Source: UBA4660 sp002405435 (GTDB taxonomy: Bacteria > Bacteroidota > Bacteroidia > Flavobacteriales_D > Sanyastnellaceae). Taken from it: 64,000 bases of DNA. The notes under the pieces were generated by a model, which made no database searches, was not told where the DNA came from, and saw only the letters and a list, made by a program, of their open reading frames with translations. A program made the position numbers and the translations under genes. Shown in pieces: positions 1 through 8,447 of the stretch. Position 1 is the stretch's first letter. Each line of letters begins with the position of its first letter. Location: the NCBI GenBank assembly GCA_036747335.1, contig DAIOCL010000003.1, positions 16,864-80,863 on the forward strand, read 5' to 3'.

Positions 1-1041
1 GTTTTCAACGGTGGTGCCTTCCGCAGTCCAGTTCGTTTCCACTATGCTGCCCGCCTCAATGCCGGAGGTATTGTAAAACACGAGGGGCATGTCCTGACAT
101 CCGTCAGCCGTGGTGAATGCCGCAGACGGCGTGGCCCAAACGTTTACGGTTGTGTCAACGATTGTCGTACATCCAAAGGGTGTAGACATGATCACCGTCA
201 GCGGGTAATTGCCGATGGCCGGGTAAATGATTTCGGGTGATTCGTATCCGAGAAATATGCCCTGGTCTCCGTAGTTCCACTCCGTATAGGCGATGCTCTC
301 ATAGGGCACCCAGCTTGCATTGAGTGGCTGCAACGTATCGCCGAGACAAAGGTCCGAATAACTAATATCGGCATCAGGGGCCGGATGGATTACAAGGTCG
401 GTGTTGTCACTTGATGAGCATCCGTAACCATCCGTATAGAAATAGGTGATGGAAAACACCCCGTCTCCGTCAGAGGGATCGAGTACAAAAATTTCGTTGG
501 CTCCGAAGAGGTATTGGCCGCCTAATGGGGTACCGCCCTCCATGGCAATGACCGGGTCATTTTCGCAGTATTCATCAAATGCCTCCAGCGTGACCGTGGG
601 TAAGGGGTGTACAAACACATCAACGGTATCGGTGTTTGTGCATCCGTTGAGATCGGTGTACGCATAGACTACCGGGTGGGCGATGCCTTCGCCCGTTGTG
701 GGGTCAAATACATTCTGCGGCAAGCCGTCGATATAATATACGCCAGGCGGATCTGCGGGCAAGCCGCCGCTGACCTGAAAAGGCGCATCCATTTGGCAAA
801 CGTCTTCAGCGAGGTCAAGTGCCACCACCGGCAAAGGGTGCACAACCACCTGCAGGGTGTCTGTAGTTTGGCAGTCGCTGTAGTAGCCCGTCAACACGAA
901 GTTAGTCGTTTGCGGGGGAAATAGCTTGAACTCTTCTGGTCCCGAAAGTTCCACATAGGTGTCTTCCTCCCACACCAACAGTTCTGCCTTGGTTATGCTG
1001 AGGTGAACGCCGTCTCCATAGCACAGTTGTTCGATCGCGGA
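1..1041 (-). pseudogene. In-frame continuation of the PKD adhesin past a stop codon; partial, runs off the left edge
   Basis: Translating the minus strand from 1041 to 1 in the same frame as the gene at 1042-4620 gives 347 codons without any stop. The product reads like more of the same exported protein. It contains repeated beta-sandwich units with spaced cysteines, the recurring linker VVHPLPVV / VFVHPLPTV / LVIHPAPDA, and a PKD-like unit with YTEWNYGDQ. No credible start codon lies near the stop: the first in-frame ATG comes more than 80 codons later and in mid-domain. The segment is therefore best read as the downstream part of one gene broken by a single TAA at 1042-1044. Whether the break is a real nonsense mutation or an assembly error cannot be told from this sequence. 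The C-terminus, where a T9SS sorting domain would be expected, lies outside the window. Confidence 0.75.
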
Positions 1042-4000
1042 TTATGACAGCGTGTACGCTTCGACCTCAATGGAGTCAGTGCACGAAATCAGCACGGGGC
1101 AACCATTTGGGTCTGTCATGATAATCGAGGGGCAGTAGGTCCCTGTTTGATCGTAGGTGTGTGCGGTGGTGGTTGATCCGCCGGGGTCTCCGTAGCCGTC
1201 ATCAAAGTCCCAGAAGTAGTCGAAATAGGTGTCGCCTACATTAAATGCCGAAAAGTCGACGTCATAGGGAGCGCACAGCGCCGTGTCGAGCGCCTGCGAG
1301 AAGGGGCCAATCACCTCTCCGAAATTCAGGATGTCGGGGACTTCAAGGGTATCGATGCAGGCATATTCGTTCATCACCACCAGCACGACGTTGTAGACGC
1401 CAATGGAATAGGTGTGATAAACCATGTTGCCTTCACCCAACTGCCCATCGCCGAAGTCCCACTGCTCCATAACGATGTCTGCGTCCACCTCTAGCGTGCT
1501 GTTTTCAAACTGCACGCCGTAAAGACAGTTGTTGATGCTCGACGTATAGGTGAAGTCAATTTCCGGGTTGACGATATGCACCGCGTCTGCGTTGCAGTAA
1601 GTCCGGCTGCAACCCGAGGGGTTTTCCACGGTCAGGCAGACGGCGTAGGTGCCGTTGTCGCCATAGTCATGCGCCGGCTGAGGCAGGTTGCTGGTATTGT
1701 ACACGCCCGATAAAGGGTCACCAAAATCCCAGGTGTATGCGGCGATGTTTCCGATGGACTGGTTAAGGAACGAGACCGTATCGTTTTGGCAGGAGGGGTC
1801 GTTTGCCACCAAAAAATAGGGAATGGCCGGATTGTCGATGGAGAGGTTTGGGGTCTCCTGGCTATAGCAGCCCAATGCATCGTAGGCGCGCAGGGTGACC
1901 GTAATGGGCTCATCGTAATTGAAGGGCTCACTGAACGTCACATAGGGTGTTTGCTCATTCGTCACATACCCGCTGCTGAAGGTCCATTGAGGGTTCGTTA
2001 GCGTGGCCAGGTCAGGAATGAATCCGATGTGTACGGAGTCACAGACGTCAACCAAATCATAGGAAAAACTGGCAAAATCAGGGTTGGAGGCTACAAATAT
2101 CACATCTTCATACACCAGGGTGTCGGTGCATCCCTCCCAGTTTGTGCCTATTACCGTGATGTCGAAATAGCCGGCGTCTTCAAATGAGAGGGTGGGCCAG
2201 AAGTTGGCGTTGAGCCCGTAGTTGGCCGTAGTGGAAATTCCGTCGTGCTGGTAGGTAACCACATACTTGTTGAGCATCTGGTTCCAGACGGCATGAATAT
2301 GGTCGCCGTTGCTGACGGAAACTTCCCATTCCTGGTTAGAGCCATTGTCGCTCATTGACACCATCAGGGGCGGACAACCCGTTGTGGGGGCAAGGTTGAG
2401 CGTCAGGTTTACCGGCTCGACACTTATTTCCAACACCTTGCTGTCGGGGCAGCCATCGGCAATCGTATCATTGAATGCGGTCAGCGTTATTTCATAGTCT
2501 CCAGGCCCGGGAAACAGGTGGGTTGGATTGGTTTCGTTAATGACCAGGGGGGTTCCGTCTCCGAAATCCCAGACCAGGGAATCAGCCATGATCGACTGGT
2601 CCGTAAATGTCAGCGAGAGGTAGTTGTCGCAACTGATGGTGTAATCAAACAAGGCCACCGGGGGAACGATGTACATAAAGTCTGGATAGGAGACCGTCAT
2701 ACTGCATGTTCCGTTGAATACAGAAAGGGCAACATCGAAGTATCCCGTGTCGGAATAATCGTGGGTAACGCAGGTGTCGAAATAGGCATAGGCGTGCCAG
2801 CCTGTGTTATCGCCGAAGTTCCACGAATAGGTATTGCCCGGCTGGTATTCTACGCAAAACTCCAGTTCATCTCCGGCACAGGCGTAGTTGGTGTTGGCGG
2901 TAAATCCGGTAGATACCTGAAGTACCACCGTTACCGGCTGGTCAGCGGTCTCGGACGCCGTGCATCCCTGGCTGGTCAAAATGCTCAGAGAGACTGCATA
3001 CATTCCCGGGGTGTCATAGGCATAGGCGGGATCCGGCCCGGTGGCATCGGTGATTCCGTCGCCATCAAAATCCCACATCCAGTCGACCACCGGATCGACG
3101 GTGCTGACATTGGCCGAAAGAATGTCTATGTTTTGTCCGGTGCACACAGATGGCTCAATGTCAAGTGCTATAGCCGGTGGCTGCACCACAATGTAGTCGT
3201 TGAGCACGAGCACATCAGTGCATCCGAATTGGTTGGATACCTCCAGTGAAATGTCGTAATTGCCGTTAGCCGTGAAGGTGTGGCTGAATGCATTGGCGGC
3301 AGAAGAAACCCAGGAGCCGTTGATATACCAGTTATAGCTCAGCGTGCCAGGCCCCGTACTTTCATTGGTAAACTCAACCTGAAAAGGTGCCATGCAGCTT
3401 TCAGTCGTATCCGCTGTGAACGCTGCCGTAATGCCTTCAAGCACTCCGATGGCCGCAGGTCCGCTCAGGGTATCGGCGCAGGTTGTGCTGTAGGTCACAA
3501 TGAGGGCTGGCGTGTAGCTGCCGGCCTGGTTGTAGGCGAAACTTCCGTTTTGCGTCGTGGCATCCGTAGTTCCGTCGCCGTTGAGGTCCCATTGCCAGGC
3601 GAGAGGAACGGGTACCGTGGTATCGGTGAATGTGACGCTTTCGCCTTCACACACCTCGTCGCTGCTCACGGAATAACTGGCCTGTGCCGAACTGAATATG
3701 GTGAGTGGGTGGCATTCGGTATCTTCACAGCCCACCGCATCGGCGACCGTAAGGCAGGCATTGAAATTTCCCGTTGCCAGGAAGGTGTGGCTCGTGTTGT
3801 TGACGCCCGCTGCCGTTGTTTCGCTTCCGTCGCCAAAGTCCCACGTAGACGTAAGAGCCCCGCTGCCCGAAGAATTGTTGTCAAAACCTATGGCCACCGG
3901 AGGGTTGCACTCCAGCGCGCTGCTCAGGGCGAAGGCGGCCTGCGGAAATACAGACGAAACATCGATCAGCCCGCTTACGGTGATATCGTCATAGCATCCA

Positions 4001-4620
4001 TGGTTGTCTTCCACCGAAAGCACCGGCGTAAAAGTTCCCGCATTCGGGTAGCAATAGGCCGGATTTTGCTGGCTGCTGACGGCGCCGTTACCAAAGTCCC
4101 ACGACCACTCTACGATAGTACTGCCCGGAGCGGGCACACACTGGTCTGTAAACTGCACGCAAAGCGGAAAACAGCCTTCAGGATCATCAACGGATAAATT
4201 GGCCTGGGGCAGACCGTACACGGTGATATAATCGTTCACGGTAGTGGTCATGGCGCCGTTAACCGTCAGGGTCACATCATAGGAACCGGGTTGAGAAAAT
4301 ATTGCGATAAAAGTGGGTGAAGTTGACAGCTGCGACGTGCCATCTGGGCGCGTTATGCTCCAGTTGTAGGAAACGATCGTAGCCGGGTCCGGGGATGTGA
4401 CGTTGATTACGATTCCGAGCGGAGAACAACCCGAGGTCTGGTTGGCCTGAAAACTCTGCCCCACAGCCCTCTTCGCGACGCCTGAGGCGCACACGACCGC
4501 GATACACATCACCGCAGCGTGAAGCAGCTTCAACGGGTTCAACCGGTGTGAGCGGTTAAGGATATGGTTATGGCGTTGGGGCACAGGTGTACCGTAAGGG
4601 GTTCTTTTTACGCAGAACAC
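1042..4620 (-). CDS. Large exported PKD-domain repeat protein (gliding/adhesin type), truncated by an in-frame TAA
   Basis: The 1192-residue product is built almost wholly of PKD (polycystic kidney disease) beta-sandwich repeats. The hallmark WDFGDG-type motif recurs about nine or ten times, for example WDFGNG, WDFGDGS, WDLNGDG, WDFDGDG, WNFGDN and WDFDDG. Most repeats begin with a cysteine and a PxxVxF strand, as in Bacteroidota gliding-motility and adhesion proteins. A hydrophobic segment (LLHAAVMCIAVVCASG) before AVGQS looks like a signal peptide. The longest frame starts at a GTG at 4620, just after an in-frame TGA. The ATG at 4509 or a TTG about 27 residues before it are alternative starts that put the signal peptide nearer the N-terminus. 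The reading frame ends inside a repeat with no sorting domain, and the same frame stays open beyond the stop, so the annotated end is probably not the original one. It is likely a surface protein binding glycans or other proteins; the ligand is unknown. Confidence 0.8.
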   Translation of the reverse strand: MFCVKRTPYGTPVPQRHNHILNRSHRLNPLKLLHAAVMCIAVVCASGVAKRAVGQSFQANQTSGCSPLGIVINVTSPDPATIVSYNWSITRPDGTSQLSTSPTFIAIFSQPGSYDVTLTVNGAMTTTVNDYITVYGLPQANLSVDDPEGCFPLCVQFTDQCVPAPGSTIVEWSWDFGNGAVSSQQNPAYCYPNAGTFTPVLSVEDNHGCYDDITVSGLIDVSSVFPQAAFALSSALECNPPVAIGFDNNSSGSGALTSTWDFGDGSETTAAGVNNTSHTFLATGNFNACLTVADAVGCEDTECHPLTIFSSAQASYSVSSDEVCEGESVTFTDTTVPVPLAWQWDLNGDGTTDATTQNGSFAYNQAGSYTPALIVTYSTTCADTLSGPAAIGVLEGITAAFTADTTESCMAPFQVEFTNESTGPGTLSYNWYINGSWVSSAANAFSHTFTANGNYDISLEVSNQFGCTDVLVLNDYIVVQPPAIALDIEPSVCTGQNIDILSANVSTVDPVVDWMWDFDGDGITDATGPDPAYAYDTPGMYAVSLSILTSQGCTASETADQPVTVVLQVSTGFTANTNYACAGDELEFCVEYQPGNTYSWNFGDNTGWHAYAYFDTCVTHDYSDTGYFDVALSVFNGTCSMTVSYPDFMYIVPPVALFDYTISCDNYLSLTFTDQSIMADSLVWDFGDGTPLVINETNPTHLFPGPGDYEITLTAFNDTIADGCPDSKVLEISVEPVNLTLNLAPTTGCPPLMVSMSDNGSNQEWEVSVSNGDHIHAVWNQMLNKYVVTYQHDGISTTANYGLNANFWPTLSFEDAGYFDITVIGTNWEGCTDTLVYEDVIFVASNPDFASFSYDLVDVCDSVHIGFIPDLATLTNPQWTFSSGYVTNEQTPYVTFSEPFNYDEPITVTLRAYDALGCYSQETPNLSIDNPAIPYFLVANDPSCQNDTVSFLNQSIGNIAAYTWDFGDPLSGVYNTSNLPQPAHDYGDNGTYAVCLTVENPSGCSRTYCNADAVHIVNPEIDFTYTSSINNCLYGVQFENSTLEVDADIVMEQWDFGDGQLGEGNMVYHTYSIGVYNVVLVVMNEYACIDTLEVPDILNFGEVIGPFSQALDTALCAPYDVDFSAFNVGDTYFDYFWDFDDGYGDPGGSTTTAHTYDQTGTYCPSIIMTDPNGCPVLISCTDSIEVEAYTLS

Positions 4621-4776
4621 AGGGGCTGGGTTTCAGCCATACAACGCTTTTCTTCCGCTGCACCGATGCCCTCCCCAACAGCGCGCTATGTATTTCATTA
4701 TTAGTGTCTTAGCCCGCGGCTACGGCGTCCTTTTTCTCCCAGGGTGGCGGCCGTGGGCGGGGTCAGGCGATCGGGT

Positions 4777-4784
4777 TAAGTTTG
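4777..4784 (+). promoter_or_regulatory. Candidate -7 element TAAGTTTG for lysS
   Basis: TAAGTTTG matches the Bacteroidota -7 consensus TAnnTTTG and lies 20 bases before the chosen lysS ATG. I see no clear -33 TTG at the right spacing, so this is a tentative call. Confidence 0.35.
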
Positions 4785-4804
4785 CCGGCAGAATTATTTG
4801 GCCT

Positions 4805-6304
4805 ATGCACCACTTGAGCGAACAGGAACTACAGCGCCGCAAAAACATGGACAGCCTGCGGCTTCGGGGCATTGCCCCCTATCCGCCCGAACAATTTCCG
4901 GTGGATGCGTGGTTTCGTCCCCTGAAAGCCCATTATGAGGCCGGTATAAAAGTGGTTCTCGCCGGGCGGCTGATGGGTTTCCGCTGCAAGGGAAAGGCGA
5001 GTTTTTGTGAATTGCAGGACAGCACAGGGCGCATCCAGCTTTATATCAACCAAGACGAGGTATGTCCCGGAGAAGACAAATCTTTTTATCAGGATGTGTT
5101 CCTGCACCTGTTTGACCTCGGCGATTTTATTGGTGTGCGCGGCGAAATGTTTACCACCAAGGTGGGCGAAATTTCCGTGAAGGTTTCAGAAATACGCATG
5201 TTGGCAAAAAGCCTCAAGCCCCTTCCGGTAGTGAAGGTCGATGCAGAGGGCCATGCGCACGATGTGGTTACCGACCCCGAATTCCGCTACCGGCAACGTT
5301 ATGCTGACCTTGTCATCAACCCACACGTGCGCGAAACCTTCGAGAAGCGCACACGCATGGTGAACGCCTTGCGCACCTGGCTCAACGAGCGCGGCGCACT
5401 CGAAGTGGACACCCCTGTGCTGCAGCCCATTCCCGGTGGTGCTGCCGCGCGCCCCTTCATTACGCACCATAATGCGCTCGACATTCCGCTGTACCTGCGT
5501 ATTGCCAATGAACTTTACCTCAAACGGCTCATCGTGGGCGGTTTTGACTGGGTCTTTGAGTTTTCGCGCAACTTCCGCAATGAGGGAATGGACCGCACGC
5601 ACAACCCCGAGTTTACCATACTGGAGTTTTACGTGGCCTACAGGGATTATTACTGGATGATGGAGGCGACAGAGCAGATGCTGGAGTATGCGGCCATTCA
5701 GACCAACGGCACTACCGAACTGGTAGTAGGTGGCCGCACGATCTCCATGAAAGCACCCTTCCCGCGTGTTTCGATCTACGAAGCCATCCGCCATCACACG
5801 GGTGAAGATATCAGCGGTATGGATGAGACCGCGTTGCGCCAGCTGTGCAGCAAGCTCGGTCTGCAGACGGATCCTTCGATGGGTCGTGCTAAGCTGATCG
5901 ATGAGATCTTCGGTGCCGCCTGCGAGCCCCACTACATACAGCCCACCTTTATTACCGACCACCCGGTGGAGATGAGTCCGCTTACCAAAAAGCACCGCAG
6001 CAAGGCCGGACTGGTTGAGCGCTTCGAACTGATGGTCAATGGCAAGGAAGTCGCCAACGCCTACACCGAGCTGAACGATCCGATTGAACAGCGCGAACGG
6101 TTTGAAGAGCAGGTGCGTCTTATGGAACGCGGCGACCACGAAGCCATGTTTATAGACCATGACTTTCTGCGCGCCCTGGAATACGGTATGCCGCCCACAT
6201 CGGGTATTGGCTTCGGTATAGACCGTCTTTGTATGTTGTTTGCCGGAGAGGCCTCTATACAGGATGTGCTGCTTTTCCCGCAGATGCGCCCGGAAAAGGA
6301 ATAA
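4805..6304 (+). CDS. lysS: Lysine--tRNA ligase, class II
   Basis: This enzyme charges tRNA-Lys with lysine using ATP in the cytosol. The frame is open from 4688, but family members begin close to the sequence MHHLSEQELQRRKNMDSL, so the ATG at 4805 is the better start and gives 499 residues, the usual LysS length. An N-terminal OB-fold anticodon-binding domain spans roughly residues 60-150 (VLAGRLMGFRCKGKASF and following). It is followed by the class II core: motif 1 (VDTPVLQPIPGGAAARPF), motif 2 (FEFSRNFRNEGMDRTHNPEF) and motif 3 near the C-terminus (GIGFGIDRLCMLFAG). It stands alone behind its own promoter-like element and is followed after 74 bases by a deacetylase-like gene on the same strand. 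All three catalytic motifs are intact. Confidence 0.97.
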   Translation: MHHLSEQELQRRKNMDSLRLRGIAPYPPEQFPVDAWFRPLKAHYEAGIKVVLAGRLMGFRCKGKASFCELQDSTGRIQLYINQDEVCPGEDKSFYQDVFLHLFDLGDFIGVRGEMFTTKVGEISVKVSEIRMLAKSLKPLPVVKVDAEGHAHDVVTDPEFRYRQRYADLVINPHVRETFEKRTRMVNALRTWLNERGALEVDTPVLQPIPGGAAARPFITHHNALDIPLYLRIANELYLKRLIVGGFDWVFEFSRNFRNEGMDRTHNPEFTILEFYVAYRDYYWMMEATEQMLEYAAIQTNGTTELVVGGRTISMKAPFPRVSIYEAIRHHTGEDISGMDETALRQLCSKLGLQTDPSMGRAKLIDEIFGAACEPHYIQPTFITDHPVEMSPLTKKHRSKAGLVERFELMVNGKEVANAYTELNDPIEQRERFEEQVRLMERGDHEAMFIDHDFLRALEYGMPPTSGIGFGIDRLCMLFAGEASIQDVLLFPQMRPEKE

Positions 6305-6378
6305 TGCAGCCGTTGCCCGGGATATGTGCTGTCTGCTGACTGCCTGATGTATTCCGACTCTTTACCCCGCACTGAACC

Positions 6379-7668
6379 ATGCTCAGCGTACACATAGAAA
6401 ACGATCCGCTGTTTTTCGGCAAGGTTTCATACACCTGGTCTTTGTTTGCCCGCTTCCTGAGGCTGCCGTACCGGCTTACAGATTCTCGCGAAGTTGCGCA
6501 GCTCGTTATTGGCACCGGTGTCGATGACCACCTGCTGATCAGCCGGTCATTTTATCTGCGGCTCGCCGAAGGCCGTTACGATTTCAGAGATCACTTCGGT
6601 GCAGGGCCGGTGGTAACCGGCCGAGATGGTCAGCCCGACTACCTGTCGTCGGTCTTTTACCTGATCAACTCCTTGCAGGAACATCACGCATCGCATGCCG
6701 ATGATGTGGGGCGTTTTCCCTACGAGCAATCTTGCCAGTACCATTACCGCGTGGCCGACAAGAACCTGGTGGCCGAATATTTCCATCGGCTCTTCACACA
6801 CCTGAAGCCGCAACTGCCTGTGCAGGTTTTTCCCGCCCATGACAGTGCTGTGATGCTCAGCCACGACATTGACCTGGTATATGGGGCCGTGTGGGATGAC
6901 GGGCGTGCAGCGCTCCGCTGCGGCCGGGTAGATATCGCCCTGCGCCTGCTCTTCAATGCGGTCTTGCAACGGCCCGACTGGTTCAATATGGACAAGATCA
7001 TGCAGGCGGAGTCTGCGCATGGCCTGCGCTCGGTTTTTTTCTGGCTGGCCAACCGTGGCGCTGTCAATGCCCGAGAGGTCAACGCCGACTATGCCATCAA
7101 CGATTCACGCATCCGTGCGCAAATGCTGCGGGTGCAAGGGCGTGGTTTTGAAAACGGCCTGCACAAGAGTATTTCTCAAGACAACCATCTGGAGGAGATG
7201 GCGCGTTTTGACCAGCGCCCCACGAGCAACCGCCAGCATTACCTGAAGTTTCGCTTGCCCGGGCTCTACCACCAGTGCGATGCGGCCGGTATTGATGTTG
7301 ACTGCAGCCTGGGTTTTGCGGGTATGGCTGGTTTCCGCAATTCATGCGGACTTGCGTTCAGGCCCTACGACCTGGATGCAGAACGCAGTTTCAGGGTGAC
7401 CGAATGCCCGCTGGCTATTATGGATTTCTCTCTTTTCAAGTATATGGGGCTCGACGCCCGCGCCGCGCGGTACCATATCCTTGACTTTCTCGACAAACAC
7501 CGGCACAATGCCCTGGTATCTCTGCTGTGGCACAATACCTTTTTTTCCAGTGTTCAGTACCGCGATTATCCCGGGGTGTATACGGCCGTACTCGCCTGGC
7601 TTCACGAACAGCGCTGGGAGGCAGTGCTTCCCAGGGAAGCGGCCGGTCACCGGTTGTGTATCTCCTGA
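6379..7668 (+). CDS. Polysaccharide deacetylase-like protein (DUF7033/NodB-type fold)
   Basis: The product has 429 residues and no signal peptide. The segment MLSHDIDLVYG near residue 157 matches the metal-binding Asp-Asp strand of carbohydrate esterase family 4 / NodB proteins. The C-terminal SLLWHNTFFS supplies a late conserved His as in that family. The N-terminal 140 residues (starting with the extended strand around HIENDPLFFGKVSYTW) resemble the accessory domain that often precedes this deacetylase core in Bacteroidota. The likely role is hydrolysis of an N- or O-acetyl group on a cell-surface or capsular sugar, but the substrate cannot be read from the sequence. It follows lysS by 74 bases with no terminator seen, so cotranscription is possible. 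I am fairly confident of the fold and less so of the activity. Confidence 0.7.
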   Translation: MLSVHIENDPLFFGKVSYTWSLFARFLRLPYRLTDSREVAQLVIGTGVDDHLLISRSFYLRLAEGRYDFRDHFGAGPVVTGRDGQPDYLSSVFYLINSLQEHHASHADDVGRFPYEQSCQYHYRVADKNLVAEYFHRLFTHLKPQLPVQVFPAHDSAVMLSHDIDLVYGAVWDDGRAALRCGRVDIALRLLFNAVLQRPDWFNMDKIMQAESAHGLRSVFFWLANRGAVNAREVNADYAINDSRIRAQMLRVQGRGFENGLHKSISQDNHLEEMARFDQRPTSNRQHYLKFRLPGLYHQCDAAGIDVDCSLGFAGMAGFRNSCGLAFRPYDLDAERSFRVTECPLAIMDFSLFKYMGLDARAARYHILDFLDKHRHNALVSLLWHNTFFSSVQYRDYPGVYTAVLAWLHEQRWEAVLPREAAGHRLCIS

Positions 7669-7687
7669 AAGCCGGCCGGCGCTTCGC

Positions 7688-8437
7688 TCAAAGAATGTTG
7701 ATGCGGTCAGCGAGTTCGTCGCGGAAGTTTCCTCCAACCGGAATTTCTTTTCCAATGTCCTGCATAATCAGCTCGCTGCTCACGATAAACTCGATCTTGT
7801 CGAGGTTGACGATAAAGGACCGGTGAACCCGCTGAAAAGTTTTATGGGGCAGTTTCTTCTCGATATCCTTCATCGTACCATGGATGGTGAATTTGTGGTC
7901 GCGCGTGATGATCATCACATAATCTTTAAGCGCTTCCACATAGTAAACATCACTTGCATTGAGTTTGGTCAGCCTCGCATGGTGTTTGACAAAAAGGTAG
8001 TCTGCACTTTGTTTATAGCTGCTGAGTGATTTCAGCAGTTCGTTTTCAATTTTCAGTTCTTTCTCCTTACCGTGTTTGTGCACGGCCATTTCAATGCAGG
8101 TGTGAAGGTCAATCTCTTTAAACGGCTTCAGCACATAGCCATGCGGCTCGGAAATTTTAGCCTTTGCCAGGGTCGCTTCATCGCTGTGTGAGGTGAGGTA
8201 GATGACCGGTATGTCCTGGTCTCGCTTGATGGCCTGAGCCGCTTCTATACCTGTCATTTCCCCTTTCAGCTTGATATCCATAATTGCCAGGTCTGGCTTT
8301 AACTCCCTGGCCAGCTCAACCGCCTTTTCACCCGTATCTGCATAGCCGACTACATTATAGCCCATTTTTTTCAGGCTTTTTTCGATATCCTTTCGCACGA
8401 TGCTCTCATCTTCGGTAATGAGAATTTTGATTTCCAT
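7688..8437 (-). CDS. LytTR-family response regulator
   Basis: An N-terminal CheY-like receiver domain occupies residues 1-120. Its acidic pocket is in TEDES, the phospho-acceptor is Asp54 (AIMDIKL), and the conserved Lys104 sits in LKPF. A helical linker (about 115-145) leads to a LytTR DNA-binding domain (about 148-248; DVYYVEALKDYVMI, FQRVHRSFIVNLDKI). The product should bind DNA as a dimer and change transcription when phosphorylated. The frame can be extended to an upstream ATG at 8464, but that would overlap the kinase gene. The ATG at 8437 (MEIKILITEDES) matches the family N-terminus and leaves 10 bases after the kinase stop. It is the last gene of the MORN protein / histidine kinase / regulator operon, so the upstream kinase is the obvious partner. 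Stopping at 7688, it converges with the deacetylase gene. Confidence 0.93.
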   Translation of the reverse strand: MEIKILITEDESIVRKDIEKSLKKMGYNVVGYADTGEKAVELARELKPDLAIMDIKLKGEMTGIEAAQAIKRDQDIPVIYLTSHSDEATLAKAKISEPHGYVLKPFKEIDLHTCIEMAVHKHGKEKELKIENELLKSLSSYKQSADYLFVKHHARLTKLNASDVYYVEALKDYVMIITRDHKFTIHGTMKDIEKKLPHKTFQRVHRSFIVNLDKIEFIVSSELIMQDIGKEIPVGGNFRDELADRINIL

Positions 8438-8447
8438 GGTCTGCAGG

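Noticed and set aside
2518..4197. Two long plus-strand open frames (243 and 305 residues) opposite the PKD adhesin
   Set aside because: They mirror the repeat periodicity of the adhesin on the other strand and have no independent support.
5186..6160. A 324-residue minus-strand open frame inside lysS
   Set aside because: Antisense shadow of lysS; no protein-like features.
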